From Linanthus parryae (Eukaryota > Streptophyta > Magnoliopsida > Ericales > Polemoniaceae): 64,000 bases of DNA. A program made the translations under genes and the position numbers. Under the pieces are notes generated by a model. The model ran no database searches. It was not told where the DNA came from and was given only the letters and a program-made list of their open reading frames with translations. The DNA lies in NCBI GenBank assembly GCA_023055425.1, contig JALGPY010000007.1:20718001-20782000 (forward strand), written 5' to 3'. Of the stretch, positions 34,815 to 45,845 are shown in pieces. Every line of letters starts with the position of its first letter. The stretch's first letter is position 1.

Positions 34815-37800
34815 ATGGCCAGGACAAAAGGAACTAAACCCACCAAGGAGGACGAAGAGATACCTGATCTTCCGCAAGCTTTGTGGCGAAAAGCCCCCTA
34901 TCTGGGTGGCAAAGACTTCTACCACGCGAGGGTTAAGGCAAAGAAACTGCCTGCTTCTGTCCCCAATGAGGGATTGCTAACGTTGACTCTTCCAGTTAAC
35001 TCAGCCTTGCTCGAGTTGATTGGCTGCGAGGACGTGGTTCGATTGGGAATCGAAAATGGGTACTTCCCCTATGCTGCGATTTCCACCCAAGCTTTTGTCC
35101 AGAAATTGGACTACATGGATGAGTGGATTGACCATGTGTTGACCGATCATGCTGCGACTCTTAATGAGGCCGGCGTATACTTCGCTGTTCGTGCTATGAA
35201 GGGTGCTGCCGTGAAGCTGGACCAGTCCATGCTTCTAAACCTTCTTTCCCGCTACTCGCCTGCGACTCACACTTTTCACTTTGCTGAGTTCGAGGCCGCC
35301 CCCACACTCGAGGACGTGCATATGCTGTATGATCTATCTCCCATGGGTGAGGTGGAACCTTTGAGTCCCTTGAGGACGGATGCGGAGATCGCTTTGTACA
35401 CGCAGATGGAGGAGTGCCTATCGGAGGTAAAGAAAATCTCCACCCGGTGGACCACTACCAAAGCTTTTCCTAACTGGCAGTTGGTTGATACGTCTGCGAA
35501 GAATAGTTGGAACAAATGGGTGCAGTACTTCTTCCGTGACTACGCGAACAGCAGCATTACCAAGAAGCTTCTGAGTCAAGACCCAGAGGCCAAGAATTGC
35601 GTGGAAGGTAAAGGCTATCACTTGACCCTTTGTGCTTTCCTCTGTGCCTGGCTGTCGATGTACTTAATCGATGGTCACCCGCACGATGGGGTCTTCTACC
35701 ATGTTCTGCCGCTCGCTGTGAAACTGGCCCTTGGCCAGAAAGTCGCACTCGGACCCTTGGTCTTGGGCACATTGTACTACAGATTGGATCAGCTGGTTGT
35801 GGCCATGAAAGAGTCGCGTGGCCGCCTCGACATACTAACCTTCGTCAACATTGCCTTCTTGATGATGTGGGTCTTTGAGCGGTGGCCTTCTTATGCCCTA
35901 ACTGCTTCCAAGCCCAACAAGTGGTGTCCCCCAGGCGAGGTGGAGGAGCGTAACAACGGCAGAGCTGCGAGGTGGTTCGGAGCGAACAATACCAAGTGCG
36001 TTTGGAGCCTGATGTGCGACAACCGGCGAGAGTTCGTTGCCAGGCCCTATGCCGTGCGTATTGAGAACGTGCGATGGTTTCCAAAGCTGTACCCTTCTAA
36101 GGGTATCGTCTTCTCAGAAGAGCTCCTCTTTGAAGAGGGGTCGCATTTCCATGAGCGCTATCGCGAATTCTTTTGCTGGTGCCTGCGAGGTTCCCTTCCT
36201 GCTCTCGCAGAGCATATTCGTGAGCTCGCGCCAAGGTATGAGAGGATTACTGTGGATGTTGACCCCACTCGAGTTTCTCCCCAGTTCAGCTTTGATGCAG
36301 TGGCACCCTCAATCTGGTCAGAGTCCATTATCAGAGGTTGCTATAAGCGCTTGCTGACAAAGGAGTGCAAAACAGTCTTTATGAACAATCTTCCTTTTGA
36401 GCAGGCTGCAGGTAACCGCGAGGGTGGTTGTTCCAAGAACTGGCTCGCATACTGGATCGCCCAGCACGTCAGGTTTGAGACGCAGTCGGCTCCTCAGCCA
36501 AGCAGAGCTCCTTTGATCAAAAGAAACTCTTTTCCGTTTCGTCCCAACTGCAGTCTGGACGAGTCTGAATATGGTTGCTACTCATTGTTGGATCATGAGA
36601 ACCATTTGTGCCCTGGCGTCATTCTGGATGAAAAGATTGCCGGAGTTAAGAAAGGCGACCCGCATGTCCTCAGATATAGCGAGAATTTTGCTAAGGTAAG
36701 CAACTTCTTTTGCATGCGTTTAACTTCTTGATTTTCTCATATTGACATCTTTATTCTACACTGCTTGCTATAGTGTCATGTGCGGAGGTTCGCATCTGGC
36801 GATCGTTCCAAGTCGCTGGTTAACACTATTGTTACCACAAGAAGACAAGAACAATCGTTCCTGCTAGCATCGAGGATGGATCCTGAGGTCGAAACCAGGA
36901 TTCGCGCAGTCATGAACGCTTTTGCTGACTCGCTGATAGATAATGCTCCGGCCTCGTCTCCACCCAGAGATAATCCGTCTCCTCCAGCGACTGCAGCGCC
37001 GAGAGCGAAGAGACCCAGGCAAAAGGGAATTACAATATCTTCCCCTAGAAGCGCTCCAACTTCCCCTCCAGCGAGGTCCCTTTCCGCCAAGGACAAAGGC
37101 AAAGGTCGCATGCCCGGTAGAGCGCGGAAGGAGCTCGCAGTAGAGAACTTCGTTCCATTCGGCCAGGAGGAAGAAGAGGAGAGGCGGGAGCCCAGAGAAG
37201 GTGATGAAGAAGAAGAAGAAAGAGCAAATGTGATACATGAGGAAGAGTCAGGAGGTACCTCCATCGCGTTTCCCTTCTCATTATCGTAATTCTTTTTCAA
37301 CTCGATCTTGAACCAATCGTTTCTTCGCAGATGATGATGATGATGAGACCATCGGTGGCCTTTTGGCCAAGAGACAAAAGAGGTATGATCATTCTAGCAT
37401 TCCAGACGAACCCATAAGCGAGGACGTTCTTGCCGAGTCCAGAAAGACAGCCGCGGAAGCTGCTGAAAGGAGAAGGCAGCGAGAGGAGGAGGAGCTCGAG
37501 CGCGTGAGGCAGCGGAGCCTCGAAGAGCAACATGTTGACGACTTAGTGCGTCCAGCTAATGAGGAAGATTCGCTTCCCGAAGAGGTGGCTCCTCAGGTTG
37601 AGGAGGAGGATGCGGTTCCAGAAGAGGATGCAGCAGCTTTGGAGCAAGCCCAAGCGGACTTTGAAGAAATCGCAGGCGGCAATAAAGGTGAGATTTTTAA
37701 TCTCGCAGTAACTTATCGAGATGTTGTAGTGGGTGCATTAAAGCATGGTGTGTCAAAAGCTGACATTCGCCGTTGGCTAGTAGGCAAGTGCGGTGAACCC

Positions 37801-39109
37801 TCAGGTAATCACTTGATCGATATGCGTGAACTAAGATTAGCAACTCAAAGCATAATCATGACTAGTTTCTTCGCGCCCCAGGTCACGCTCATTTTAAAGA
37901 CATGCTTAATGAGGACACACTAATAGGGCATGGTTCCACGTCTTTAGTGTATGACGAAGATACTGCAATCCCACCTTCGCATGGAGGTGCTTGCTCTTAG
38001 CTTTAGCAAAGATAGTAAAATAGCGTACAATACAAGTTACCTCATGCTATCGCATCTTGTATCGCAGGCAATGCTGATGAACCTGTGCTGGAGCAAGGGC
38101 GTCAACCTTCTGCGTCCTATGTCCCGGTTCCGAGTTCTCATACCGAGAAGCCCGTCGCAGCTGCTGAATATGCAGGAGAGCCTCTTGAGGACATCATCGA
38201 ACTTTCTGATGATGCCGAAGCTGACGCTGTGTTAATGGAGGAAGATGCCCATGCTGGCGCTGAGGAAGTAAGAACAAGTACTGTCGATGCTACCGCATCT
38301 GAAAGTGTCCCTCGCCAAGCAACTTCGGCTGCCACTATGCCTCCAGCGATGACTGAGTCTGTGACGCCACTTACTGCGTGGAGCTTTTGGGGCTCGCAGG
38401 TCGGGGCTGCGATCGCAACTGGTGCGGCTTATACTCTTCCTTCTAACTATGAGGAGTTAGAGCTCGCAGCTGACAGGAGGGCTATGGAACGAGGACAGTC
38501 CTCAACCACTCCTTCCACACGCATTCCTTCTCTTCGTGAGATCCTTGAAGGAACTGGTAAGTCGTGGTTTGCTGTTTGCATCTCGCAGTATTCATTTGCG
38601 AGTTTGATAGCATAACTTAGCTTTGACATTGCTTTAGGTTTGAAGCAAGCCGATGTGGACTGGCTAGTTCGGATGCGCCTCACCGACCCCCAATCATTTG
38701 CGAGATCTCTGGAGATAGGGCCGTTTGACAGAAGGCTGTTTCTTACCGAGGCCATTTGGATTTTGGAGCAGCTGTCTGCGGCCACGCCTGCGACCATTTC
38801 TGCTCAGAGTGCCGAATTGCTTTTTGGCATGTGCCAAAATCTTCTGACTAAAGTTCAAGGCAGGTTGGGTTTCAAGTTTCTTATGGAGTTACCCTGATTC
38901 GCGCAGCCGTAACTTTGAAACTCGGCCACCAAAACCTCGCAGCTGAGAAGCAGAAGGTGGAGCAGCAAAAGCAAAAGGTTGAAGAGGCTTTAAAGCTCTA
39001 TCATGAGATGAATGCCAAGTGCGAGCAATTGAAGCAGGAAGTGGAGCAGGTAGAGAATCTGAGCCGTCTGTTCACTCCTCATGACTCCTTGATCAAGAAT
39101 TTACTTTAA
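34815..39109 (+). CDS. Plant mobile domain (PMD) protein encoded antisense to gag-pol, element 1
   Basis: ATG at 34815 lies just after an AG acceptor. Proposed exons: 34815-36695, 36774-37254, 37331-37804, 37882-37986, 38068-38556, 38638-38859 and 38907-39109, all phase-compatible, about 1284 codons. The intron at 38860 would start GC. Residues about 60-420 are a plant mobile domain (aminotransferase-like, PF10536): LLSRYSPATHTFHFAEFEA, APTLEDVHMLYDLSPMGEV, LPLAVKLALGQKVALGPLVL, GTLYYRLDQLV, MMWVFERWPSY. The middle is Pro/Ser-rich with basic patches (AKRPRQKG) and acidic runs suggesting a nuclear protein. The end is a coiled coil (AEKQKVEQQKQKVEEALKLY). In Arabidopsis, PMD proteins MAIN and MAIL1 affect gene expression and transposon silencing; the job here is unknown. 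No stop or frameshift interrupts it, unlike gag-pol on the other strand. Confidence 0.8.
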
Positions 39110-40589
39110 CTTTTGAGTTTGAAAAGTAGCAAACAAATAGCTTGAACATTAATGTAATGCTGAAACATTAATGTAATGTTGCTAGGGTTTCTCCCCCCTT
39201 TTTTTAACAAAAGAATCGACGTGCCTGTTTTGCCATTTCCGGGATTTGATGGAATATCTCTGTGCATATCTAATTATGACATCAGCAATTGATATTCTGC
39301 TTGATTTTCGCGCTAATTTCTCATAAGATAAGCTCGCTTTTCTTGGGAAGTCCATCCGAATCATGACCATCCGTCATTAATTAGGATACGCAACTGAATC
39401 GTCGTAGCCTTTAGTAGGGTAATTGATCGTTACCGCTTTTCAAGGCGTAAGTGATTGACCTTACCCTCTTTTCAAATTCTGCTGACTCATCTTAGCAACT
39501 GAAGAGTCTTCACAATGTCTATATAAACCCTGTCTTTGCCATTTGGGTTCTTCATCCCAAAAATGTGCTTTGCCGTGAGTCCTTATGACTGCTGGCTTCA
39601 ACGCTTGTTTTTCGTTGATTCATGGCAACTCCAAGTTGTGAATCCTGAGTTTGCGCTTTGTGCTATAGAAATAGTTTCCAAGATCCGCTTTATGAGGCTT
39701 ACTGATCTTTGTAACCTTTATAAAGAAGATGGAGATGATATCTCATGTGTGTTCGAAGAATTTTCTTCGTCTATTATGTTTGCAGGTCATGTTTCCGGCC
39801 GCCTCCCGGTGAGGTGCAGCGCCGTAGTGACCTTGCTACCGACTCGTAATGAACGGCGGAATTCTCCTCCAGCATCCCTGGAGGAGGATTTCTTGCCTCT
39901 TCGTTCTTGAACTCAGGAGGCTAGCCAATGCCCTTGTCTATCAGGACAAGGAACCCAGTACCAGAGGAATGACTGCTTCCCCTGTTTTGCACGACTGCAT
40001 ACGTCGGAACAGGTAGTTCCTCTGGTACATATCTTGATCAGACAGGGGTCTCGTCAGATCCTGAGATCTTGGACGTAGAGTCACCCAGATCTTTGCTGCT
40101 AGGGATGTAGCGAATGGCGAGTTGATCTCTTTGCAGAAGCATCCTACTTGCTATAGATCTTTGGCCGCAGATCTGTGCATCGCATAGCCGGTGTTAGGAC
40201 CGTTAGGTTCATCCTTTTCAGCTAGGATTCCCTCGATGTGTTACTTCGAGCTTGTAAGTTACTTTTCGAATGCATTGTAAGCCATGTTGGCTGCGTAGTT
40301 AGATTTGAGCTTTTTCGCTTGTAAGCTGCTATCTAGTTAGATAAATTGTAAGTCTTTTTGACTCATAATGATAAATGGCTTTTGTATTATCTGCTGTCTT
40401 GTTACAACAAAATACAATTTCGCATGCGTACCGGCAGATTTCGCCTTGTGTAATGCTACATACATACTTCGCATTTGCTATCTGCCGTATAAATTCGCAG
40501 ATATTTTATTAGATCGTTCGAGATCGTATTTGCGTAGCTGTGCCATCTTTGCAGATGGGCTTGTGATTCATTTTCAGATTCAAGTGCAG
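39110..40589. other. Internal non-coding region of element 1
   Basis: No protein is recognised between the antisense gene and the minisatellite. It contains a 12-bp inverted repeat (39959-39970 with 40018-40029) and GCAGAT/ATCTGC-rich sequence leading into the repeat array. Confidence 0.5.
39959..40029. repeat. Nested inverted repeat
   Basis: GTACCAGAGGAA (39959-39970) pairs exactly with TTCCTCTGGTAC (40018-40029). Inside, CCTGTT near 39982 pairs with AACAGG near 40009. It could form a stem-loop in either strand's transcript, perhaps in the 3' UTR of the antisense gene. Confidence 0.75.
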
Positions 40590-41330
40590 GTGCCATCTCA
40601 TCAGATAGACCTTTTGGAGATCACTTAGGATCATGATGTCGCTATCACAATAGACAGACTTAAGGACGAATTTTAAATCGCATTTGTATAACACTGCTAT
40701 CACATTAGATAGGCTTGAAGGACCATTTAAGATCACGTTCGCATATGTTGCTATCGTAGCAGATAGGCTTTGGAAGATCAATTAAGATCATTTTCCGCAT
40801 GAGCTGCTATCGTGGCAGATAGGCTTAGAAGATCAATTAAGATCGCATTTGCGTAGGCTGCTATCGTGACAGATAGGCTTAGAAGATCAATTAAGATCAT
40901 TTTTCGCATGAGCCGCTATCGTGGCAGATAGGCTTAGAAGATCAATTAAGATCGCGTTTGCGTAGGCTGCTATCGTGACAGATAGGCTTAGAAGATCAAT
41001 TAAGATCATTTTTCGCATGAGCTGCTATCGTGGCAGATAGGCTTAGAAGATCAATTAAGATCGCATTTGCGTAGGCTGCTATCGTGACAGATAGGCTTAG
41101 AAGATCAATTAAGATCATTTTTCGCATGAGCCGCTATCGTGGCAGATAGGCTTAGAAGATCAATTAAGATCGCATTTGCGTAGGTTGCTATCGTAACAGA
41201 TAGGCTTAGAAGATCAATTAAGATCGCATTTCGCATAGGTTGCTATCGTATCAGATAGGCTTAGAAGATCAATTAAGATCGTAGTTCGCACAGATTGCTA
41301 TTGTGGCGGATAGCCCATTGTTAACAGTAA
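40590..41330. repeat. 54-bp minisatellite with dimeric higher-order pattern
   Basis: About ten good units (from about 40766) and a few decayed ones upstream share GCTATCGTGRCAGATAGGCT and AGAAGATCAATTAAGATC at roughly 54-bp spacing. Units alternate between ATCATTTTTCGCATGAG and ATCGCATTTGCGTAGG, giving a 109-bp dimer. Tandem arrays between pol and the 3' LTR are a known habit of Tat/Ogre-type elements and can seed satellite DNA. Confidence 0.92.
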
Positions 41331-41373
41331 TAACAAACTAAATGAAGCAACATTAACAGCTAGAAATATGAAG

Positions 41374-41453
41374 TTCTCATTTGGGAGAATCCTTTTATTA
41401 TAGTGCTCTCATATGGGAGAGATGAGCTTACAATTCTCTCATATGGGAGAGAA
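41374..41453. repeat. Three tandem palindromes
   Basis: TTCTCATTTGGGAGAA (41374-41389), CTCTCATATGGGAGAG (41406-41421) and TTCTCTCATATGGGAGAGAA (41434-41453), centres about 30-32 bp apart, directly after the integrase end. Confidence 0.9.
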
Positions 41454-41521
41454 GATTGTGTGAATCATAGCCATACAAGACATGAGGCAACGTTATAATA
41501 AAACGTATAAACTGAGAGAAG

Positions 41522-42750
41522 TCAGGGATAGTACTTCTTAATCCAACGCATGTTGACTGAGCTTGGGGTTGAGGTCGTTCCGTGCAACCTCCATATGCTG
41601 CAGTAACCACTGTCGAAGACTTCTGTGACTTCGAAGGGTCCTTCTCAATTGGCTGCAAACTTTGGGTGAGCCGCTTCTCGCATGCAATGGTCAGATGCGC
41701 GCATGACCAAATCTCCAACTGCGAAATCTCTTCGCTGGACCGTCTTATTGTAAGCACGAGCGATCCTTTCTTGATACCGCTTGTTGGTCCTTTTAGCTTG
41801 CTCTCGCTTTTCCTCCAGCAATACTAAGTCATGATCGCGTTGATTGTCGTACAATGCATGGAAGGCCAATCTCGCCGAATTGACTCTCACCTCCGCAGGT
41901 ACCACTGCCTCAGCTCCATAGCATAGGAGGAATGGTGAGACCCCCGTGGGTGTCCTTGGAGAAGTCCGGTAAGCCCACAGGGCTATGCTTAGAGAATCAG
42001 CCCACTTCTTGTGGTCATCTGCGACCATCTTTCTCAAAATCCTCAACAGCGTTTTGTTGGTCGCTTCGGCTTGCCCGTTCCCCTTCGGGTAGTAGGGGGT
42101 GGAACATATTTGCCTGATATTGTACTCTGCTAGCTTTGCAGCCACCTGGAGATTAAAAAAAGGAGTACCATTATCCGAAAGGATGGTGTTGGGAATTCCG
42201 AACCTGCATATAATGTTTTCTTGGATGAAATTGACCACAGCCAGCGCATTTTCCGTCTTTAGTGGTATCGCCTCCACCCATTTGGTGAACAGCTCAGTTG
42301 CGGTGAGAATAAAATGATTCCCGTGCGAAGTTGGTCGGATGGGACCAATGAAATCCAACGCCCATGTGTGAAATGGCCATGGCGTTCCCAATGCATGTAG
42401 GTCCACAGCAGGAGCATGCACTAGGTTTCCTTTGAATTGACACTGCTGGCAGCGTCGTACTTTGGTGCGGCAATCAGCTTCCATCGTGGGCCAGAAATAT
42501 CCAATTGAGAGGAGCTGCCGCATAATTTCGCACCTCCTTGGTGTTCCACCTGATGAGAAAGATCCATGACTTCTTGTGCTTCCTTGCCGTCTAGACATCG
42601 CAGCAAGTTGCCCTCATGGCCTCTTCGCCAAAGTAGGTTTTCTTGTACTACGTATCGAGATGCTTTTCTCTTCAATTTCTCAGCTTCTTTTCTTGATTCG
42701 GGTAAGGTACCCTGGGTGAGCGAAGAGTGGTTTCCTCCAATCCGCATCAT
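41522..42750 (-). pseudogene. Integrase of element 1, disrupted
   Basis: Minus-strand reading shows a zinc-binding module (SRYVVQENLLWRRG, LLRCLDG, H..H, then WPTMEADC...CQQCQ), and the catalytic core with WALDFIGPI, ILSDNGTPF and YYPKGNGQAEATNK supplying the D, D and E residues. The C-terminal part reads EAAHPKFAAN, then a stop where tryptophan is expected, then EGPFEV and CSIWRL, ending NMRWIKKYYP and a stop at 41522-41524. A frame change near 42556-42600 separates the zinc module from the core. Integrase would insert element DNA. This copy cannot make it intact. Confidence 0.85.
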
Positions 42751-43768
42751 CGTCGGTTAGAGCGATGAGTAAGGAATCTTTAATCAGTGCGCAACTCTCG
42801 CACTTTCCCTATATTAGGGCTGCGGCTGTTGACATGTATGGCCAGTGAATGCCATATCTCTGAGCCTTTCGATAGATTGACACCTCGCTTTCTCCGCAAG
42901 CATGTTGGTGAATCTTCTCTAACAGCAGCTGTCCCTCTTTCTCGGAGACGCATCGCATGAGTATTCCGCCAGGGCCCTTGTAGTAAAGGGTGTTGTCATG
43001 TATGCGATACCCCTTTGTGAGTGCCCAGCTTTCGCTGCTTGTGCCTTCCGCAATAGCTCGTAAAATTGCTTTTCTCCAGTCCGTATCATCCATGTGTTCA
43101 TCGTCGCACGCGTCTTCTGTCAACGCCGACGATGTTCGCACTTCAATGGAGATCCTTGCGGGACATTTGTCTGTACTAACCTTGGATCCCAAGGTGGCCA
43201 AAGCATCTGCATGCCTGTTGTCTGCTCGGGGCTTGTGTTCGTACCTCACATCGGAGAATTGCTGCACCAGCTTTTGTACCAGAGTCCGGTAGGACAGAAG
43301 GTTAATCTCCTTCAAACCGTACTCGCCCGGGGCTTGCTTGACGATCAACTTGGAGTCTCCCATGACCGTCAGATTGCTTACTTCCAAAGCTTTCGCTGCA
43401 CGCAGCCCCGCTATGAGGGCTTCATATTCTGCCTCGTTGTTGGTGACTGCGAAGTCAAGCTTTGCGGACATCTGTATGACCTCCCCATCTGGCTTGGTCA
43501 AGACTATCCCAATGCCTCCGCATTTCCTTGTTGATGACCCGTCGAAATGGAGCGTCCAATAGGGTACATCGATTGCATAGATTTCAGGTCCCTCGAGTTC
43601 TTCTTCGATTACGGGCTCATGACTGTTGTCGGGGAATTGTGCCAACAAATCCGCTACCGCCTGCGACTTGATCGCTCGCGGTCGCACGCATGTGATATCG
43701 TATTGGGAGATGGTCATGTACCATTTCGCCAATCTTCCCCCAGGAGTGGTGTGAGTTAGCAAATATCA
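42751..43768 (-). pseudogene. Second (archaeal-type) RNase H plus extra zinc-binding module, element 1
   Basis: The domain begins WTLHFDGSSTRKCGGIGIVL and continues TNNEAEYEALIAGLRAAKAL, VMGDSKLIVKQ and NRHADALATL. The D, E, D, D positions of an active RNase H are present. An additional RNase H of this type behind the ordinary one is characteristic of Tat-lineage gypsy elements. After it comes DDTDWRKAILRA, GYRIHDNTLYYKG, ILMRCVSEKEG, KIHQHACGESEV and RYGIHWPYM, then KCESC after a stop: a first copy of the integrase-type zinc module. A TGA at 43766-43768 cuts the join to the upstream frame. Confidence 0.8.
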
Positions 43769-43775
43769 TATGGGG

Positions 43776-45242
43776 TCACTTTTCGTAACCACCACCACTT
43801 TGTGCGACGCAAAGTAATGTCTCAACTTTTTCTATTATGAAGAATAAGGCAAGGCAATGACGCTCAATGTCTGTGTACCTTGATTCTGCGGGCTGCACAA
43901 TGCGAGAGATGTAGTAGATGGGCCTTTCCTGACCTTCGTACTCCTGAGCCAAAAGTGCTCCTATGGATTTCCTGGTTGACGTCGGATACAGTAAAAGCGG
44001 TGACCCCAACTGAGGTGCGATCATTATTTTTGAAGACGTCAGCAGTTCTTTCAGCTTCCCGAACGCAGCTTCGTGCTCCGGGGTCCAGTTGTATGCGGCG
44101 TCTTTTTTGAGAAGATTACTGAAGCAGAAAGTAATCTCGGCAATCGATGGGATGAATCTTCGCAGATATGATAGTTTCCCCAAGAATGTTTTCAAGGCAC
44201 TCTGGTCGTGCGGCGGAGTCATGCTGATGATGGCTGAAACCTTCGCAGGGTCAGGCTCGATTCCTTGGCGATGCACCACGTATCCCAAGAATTTCCCTGA
44301 TGTTACCCCGAATGCGCATTTCATAGGGTTCATCTTCAGCTGAAAGCGTCTGCATCTGTTAAACACCTTCCGCAAATCTGCCAGGTGATCTGCCTCTTGC
44401 TTGGATTTAACCACGAGGTCATCTACATAAAACTCCACTTCCTTGAGCATCATGTCGTGGAATAGGGCCATCATGGCCCGCTGGTAGGTTGCACCTGCGT
44501 TTTTGAGACCGAAGGGCATCACCGTGTAGTTGAACACTCCTACCGGGGTGATGAATGCAGTTTTCCGTGCATCTTCAGGGTCCATCTTGATCTGGTTGTA
44601 CCCGCTGAAGCCGTCCATGAAACTGAACATGCGATGACCCGCTGTCGAATCGATAAGCAAATCGATGTTGTGGAGCGCAAAATCGTCCTTGGGGCAGAAA
44701 CGATTGAGATCTCGAAAGTCCACGCAGATGCAAAGCTGTCCGTTCTTCTTTACCAGTGGCACAATGTTGGCCAGCCATGTGGGATGATGATTCGGCTCTA
44801 TGAACTTGGCATCCAGGAGTTTGACAATCTCCTGTTTGATCTTCACATTAAGCTCTGGCCTGAAGCTTCTTGTGCTCTGCTTTATCGGCTTAGAACCCGG
44901 GATGATGTCTAAACGATGCATATTGATGCTTGTGTCCAGTCCGGGCATCTCATCATACTCCCATGCGAACACGTCTTTGTACTCAGTCAGGAGTTGCAGC
45001 AGTCCTTTCTCCTCCTCGCTTGTGAGGTCCGCACTTAGAAAGACTGGCCTCTTCTTTTCCTCGTTCGGGATGAGGAACACTTCTTTTAGCTCTTGCTTCT
45101 GTGGTCTGGGTCTGGCTTCCATGCATTCGGGTGCTTCTTTGAGCTTCTCATCTGGAGTGCTCTGCATTGGCTTTTCTGTTACCGCAATCTGCTCGATTTG
45201 GTTGATTTGCCCAGGGATATCCTCATGCCCGCGTGAGGACAT
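43776..45242 (-). CDS. Reverse transcriptase and degenerate RNase H segment of element 1 pol
   Basis: An open stretch of 488 codons. Reverse transcriptase landmarks in order: LLDAKFIEPNHHPTWLAN, VKKNGQLCICVDFRDLN, FMDGFSGYNQI, TVMPFGLKNAGATYQR, the catalytic FYVDDLVVKS, and GKFLGYVVHRQGIEPDPAK. The connection and first RNase H follow (YNWTPEHEAAF, PLLLYPTSTRKSIGALL, YTDIERHCLAL). The usual catalytic aspartate of this RNase H is replaced (YPTST), which fits its replacement by the second RNase H in Tat elements. The frame is bounded by an in-frame TGA at 45255-45257 upstream and by a frameshift near 43800-43830 downstream, so it is a segment of a larger broken polyprotein. Confidence 0.88.
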   Translation of the reverse strand: MSSRGHEDIPGQINQIEQIAVTEKPMQSTPDEKLKEAPECMEARPRPQKQELKEVFLIPNEEKKRPVFLSADLTSEEEKGLLQLLTEYKDVFAWEYDEMPGLDTSINMHRLDIIPGSKPIKQSTRSFRPELNVKIKQEIVKLLDAKFIEPNHHPTWLANIVPLVKKNGQLCICVDFRDLNRFCPKDDFALHNIDLLIDSTAGHRMFSFMDGFSGYNQIKMDPEDARKTAFITPVGVFNYTVMPFGLKNAGATYQRAMMALFHDMMLKEVEFYVDDLVVKSKQEADHLADLRKVFNRCRRFQLKMNPMKCAFGVTSGKFLGYVVHRQGIEPDPAKVSAIISMTPPHDQSALKTFLGKLSYLRRFIPSIAEITFCFSNLLKKDAAYNWTPEHEAAFGKLKELLTSSKIMIAPQLGSPLLLYPTSTRKSIGALLAQEYEGQERPIYYISRIVQPAESRYTDIERHCLALFFIIEKVETLLCVAQSGGGYEK

Positions 45243-45254
45243 CCCCGCGCACCT

Positions 45255-45845
45255 TCATATGCGATAGCACTTCTTCCCATTGGCGTAGAAGCTCTCTATC
45301 TCCTTGCGTTCGGGGTTATGCTTTGCTATTCTCTTCAGAGTGTACACGTTCTTTTGCTGGTAAGCGATTCGCGGCGCCTCTTCGCGTGTGGGCGGCCTTT
45401 CCTTGGCATCCTCCCTTGTCACCATCACTCCCGCAGGTGACTGATCCTTGATATCTTCCCAAAGAGGTAAAGGAGTAGGATTGAACGGCCCCGGTGTTTG
45501 CTCGTCCGCCATCTCGGTGAACCACACCGCCTCGCTGAGATGTGCTTCATCCATGTTGAATGGATTCGTTGAAGCCGGTATCTCGACTATTCTGTCGTTC
45601 CAGATGGCTTTCATGACTTGGTAAGCTGTTGAAGGGACCGCGTCAAAGCGATGAATCCAGGCTCGTCCTATGATCATGTGATACGTAGTGTTCGCATCTA
45701 TGACATAGAACTTCGCTGAGCACTTGATTTTGCCGATCTGAACGCCCAGGCGGATCCATCCAATCGTCATTCTAGAGTCGCTTCCAAATCCCATCAGCGG
45801 GGATGGACGCCTGACAATCTTGTGCTCGGGATCCCTGCTAGCTTC
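45255..45845 (-). pseudogene. Protease C-terminal half and linker, out of frame, element 1
   Basis: In a frame shifted relative to gag, minus-strand reading gives HKIVRRPSPLMGFG, KFYVIDANTTYHMIIGRAWI and HRFDAVPSTAYQVMK. These are the second half of a retropepsin in which 'Y..IIGR.W' is conserved. A linker to reverse transcriptase follows. The frame change at about 45825-45840 separates it from the catalytic DGG half at the end of the gag frame. The stop at 45255-45257 is TGA, in frame with reverse transcriptase. Confidence 0.75.

Noticed and set aside
40590..41330. CRISPR-like array
   Set aside because: The 54-bp units are contiguous variants without unique spacers, and this is plant nuclear DNA. 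It is a minisatellite inside a retrotransposon.
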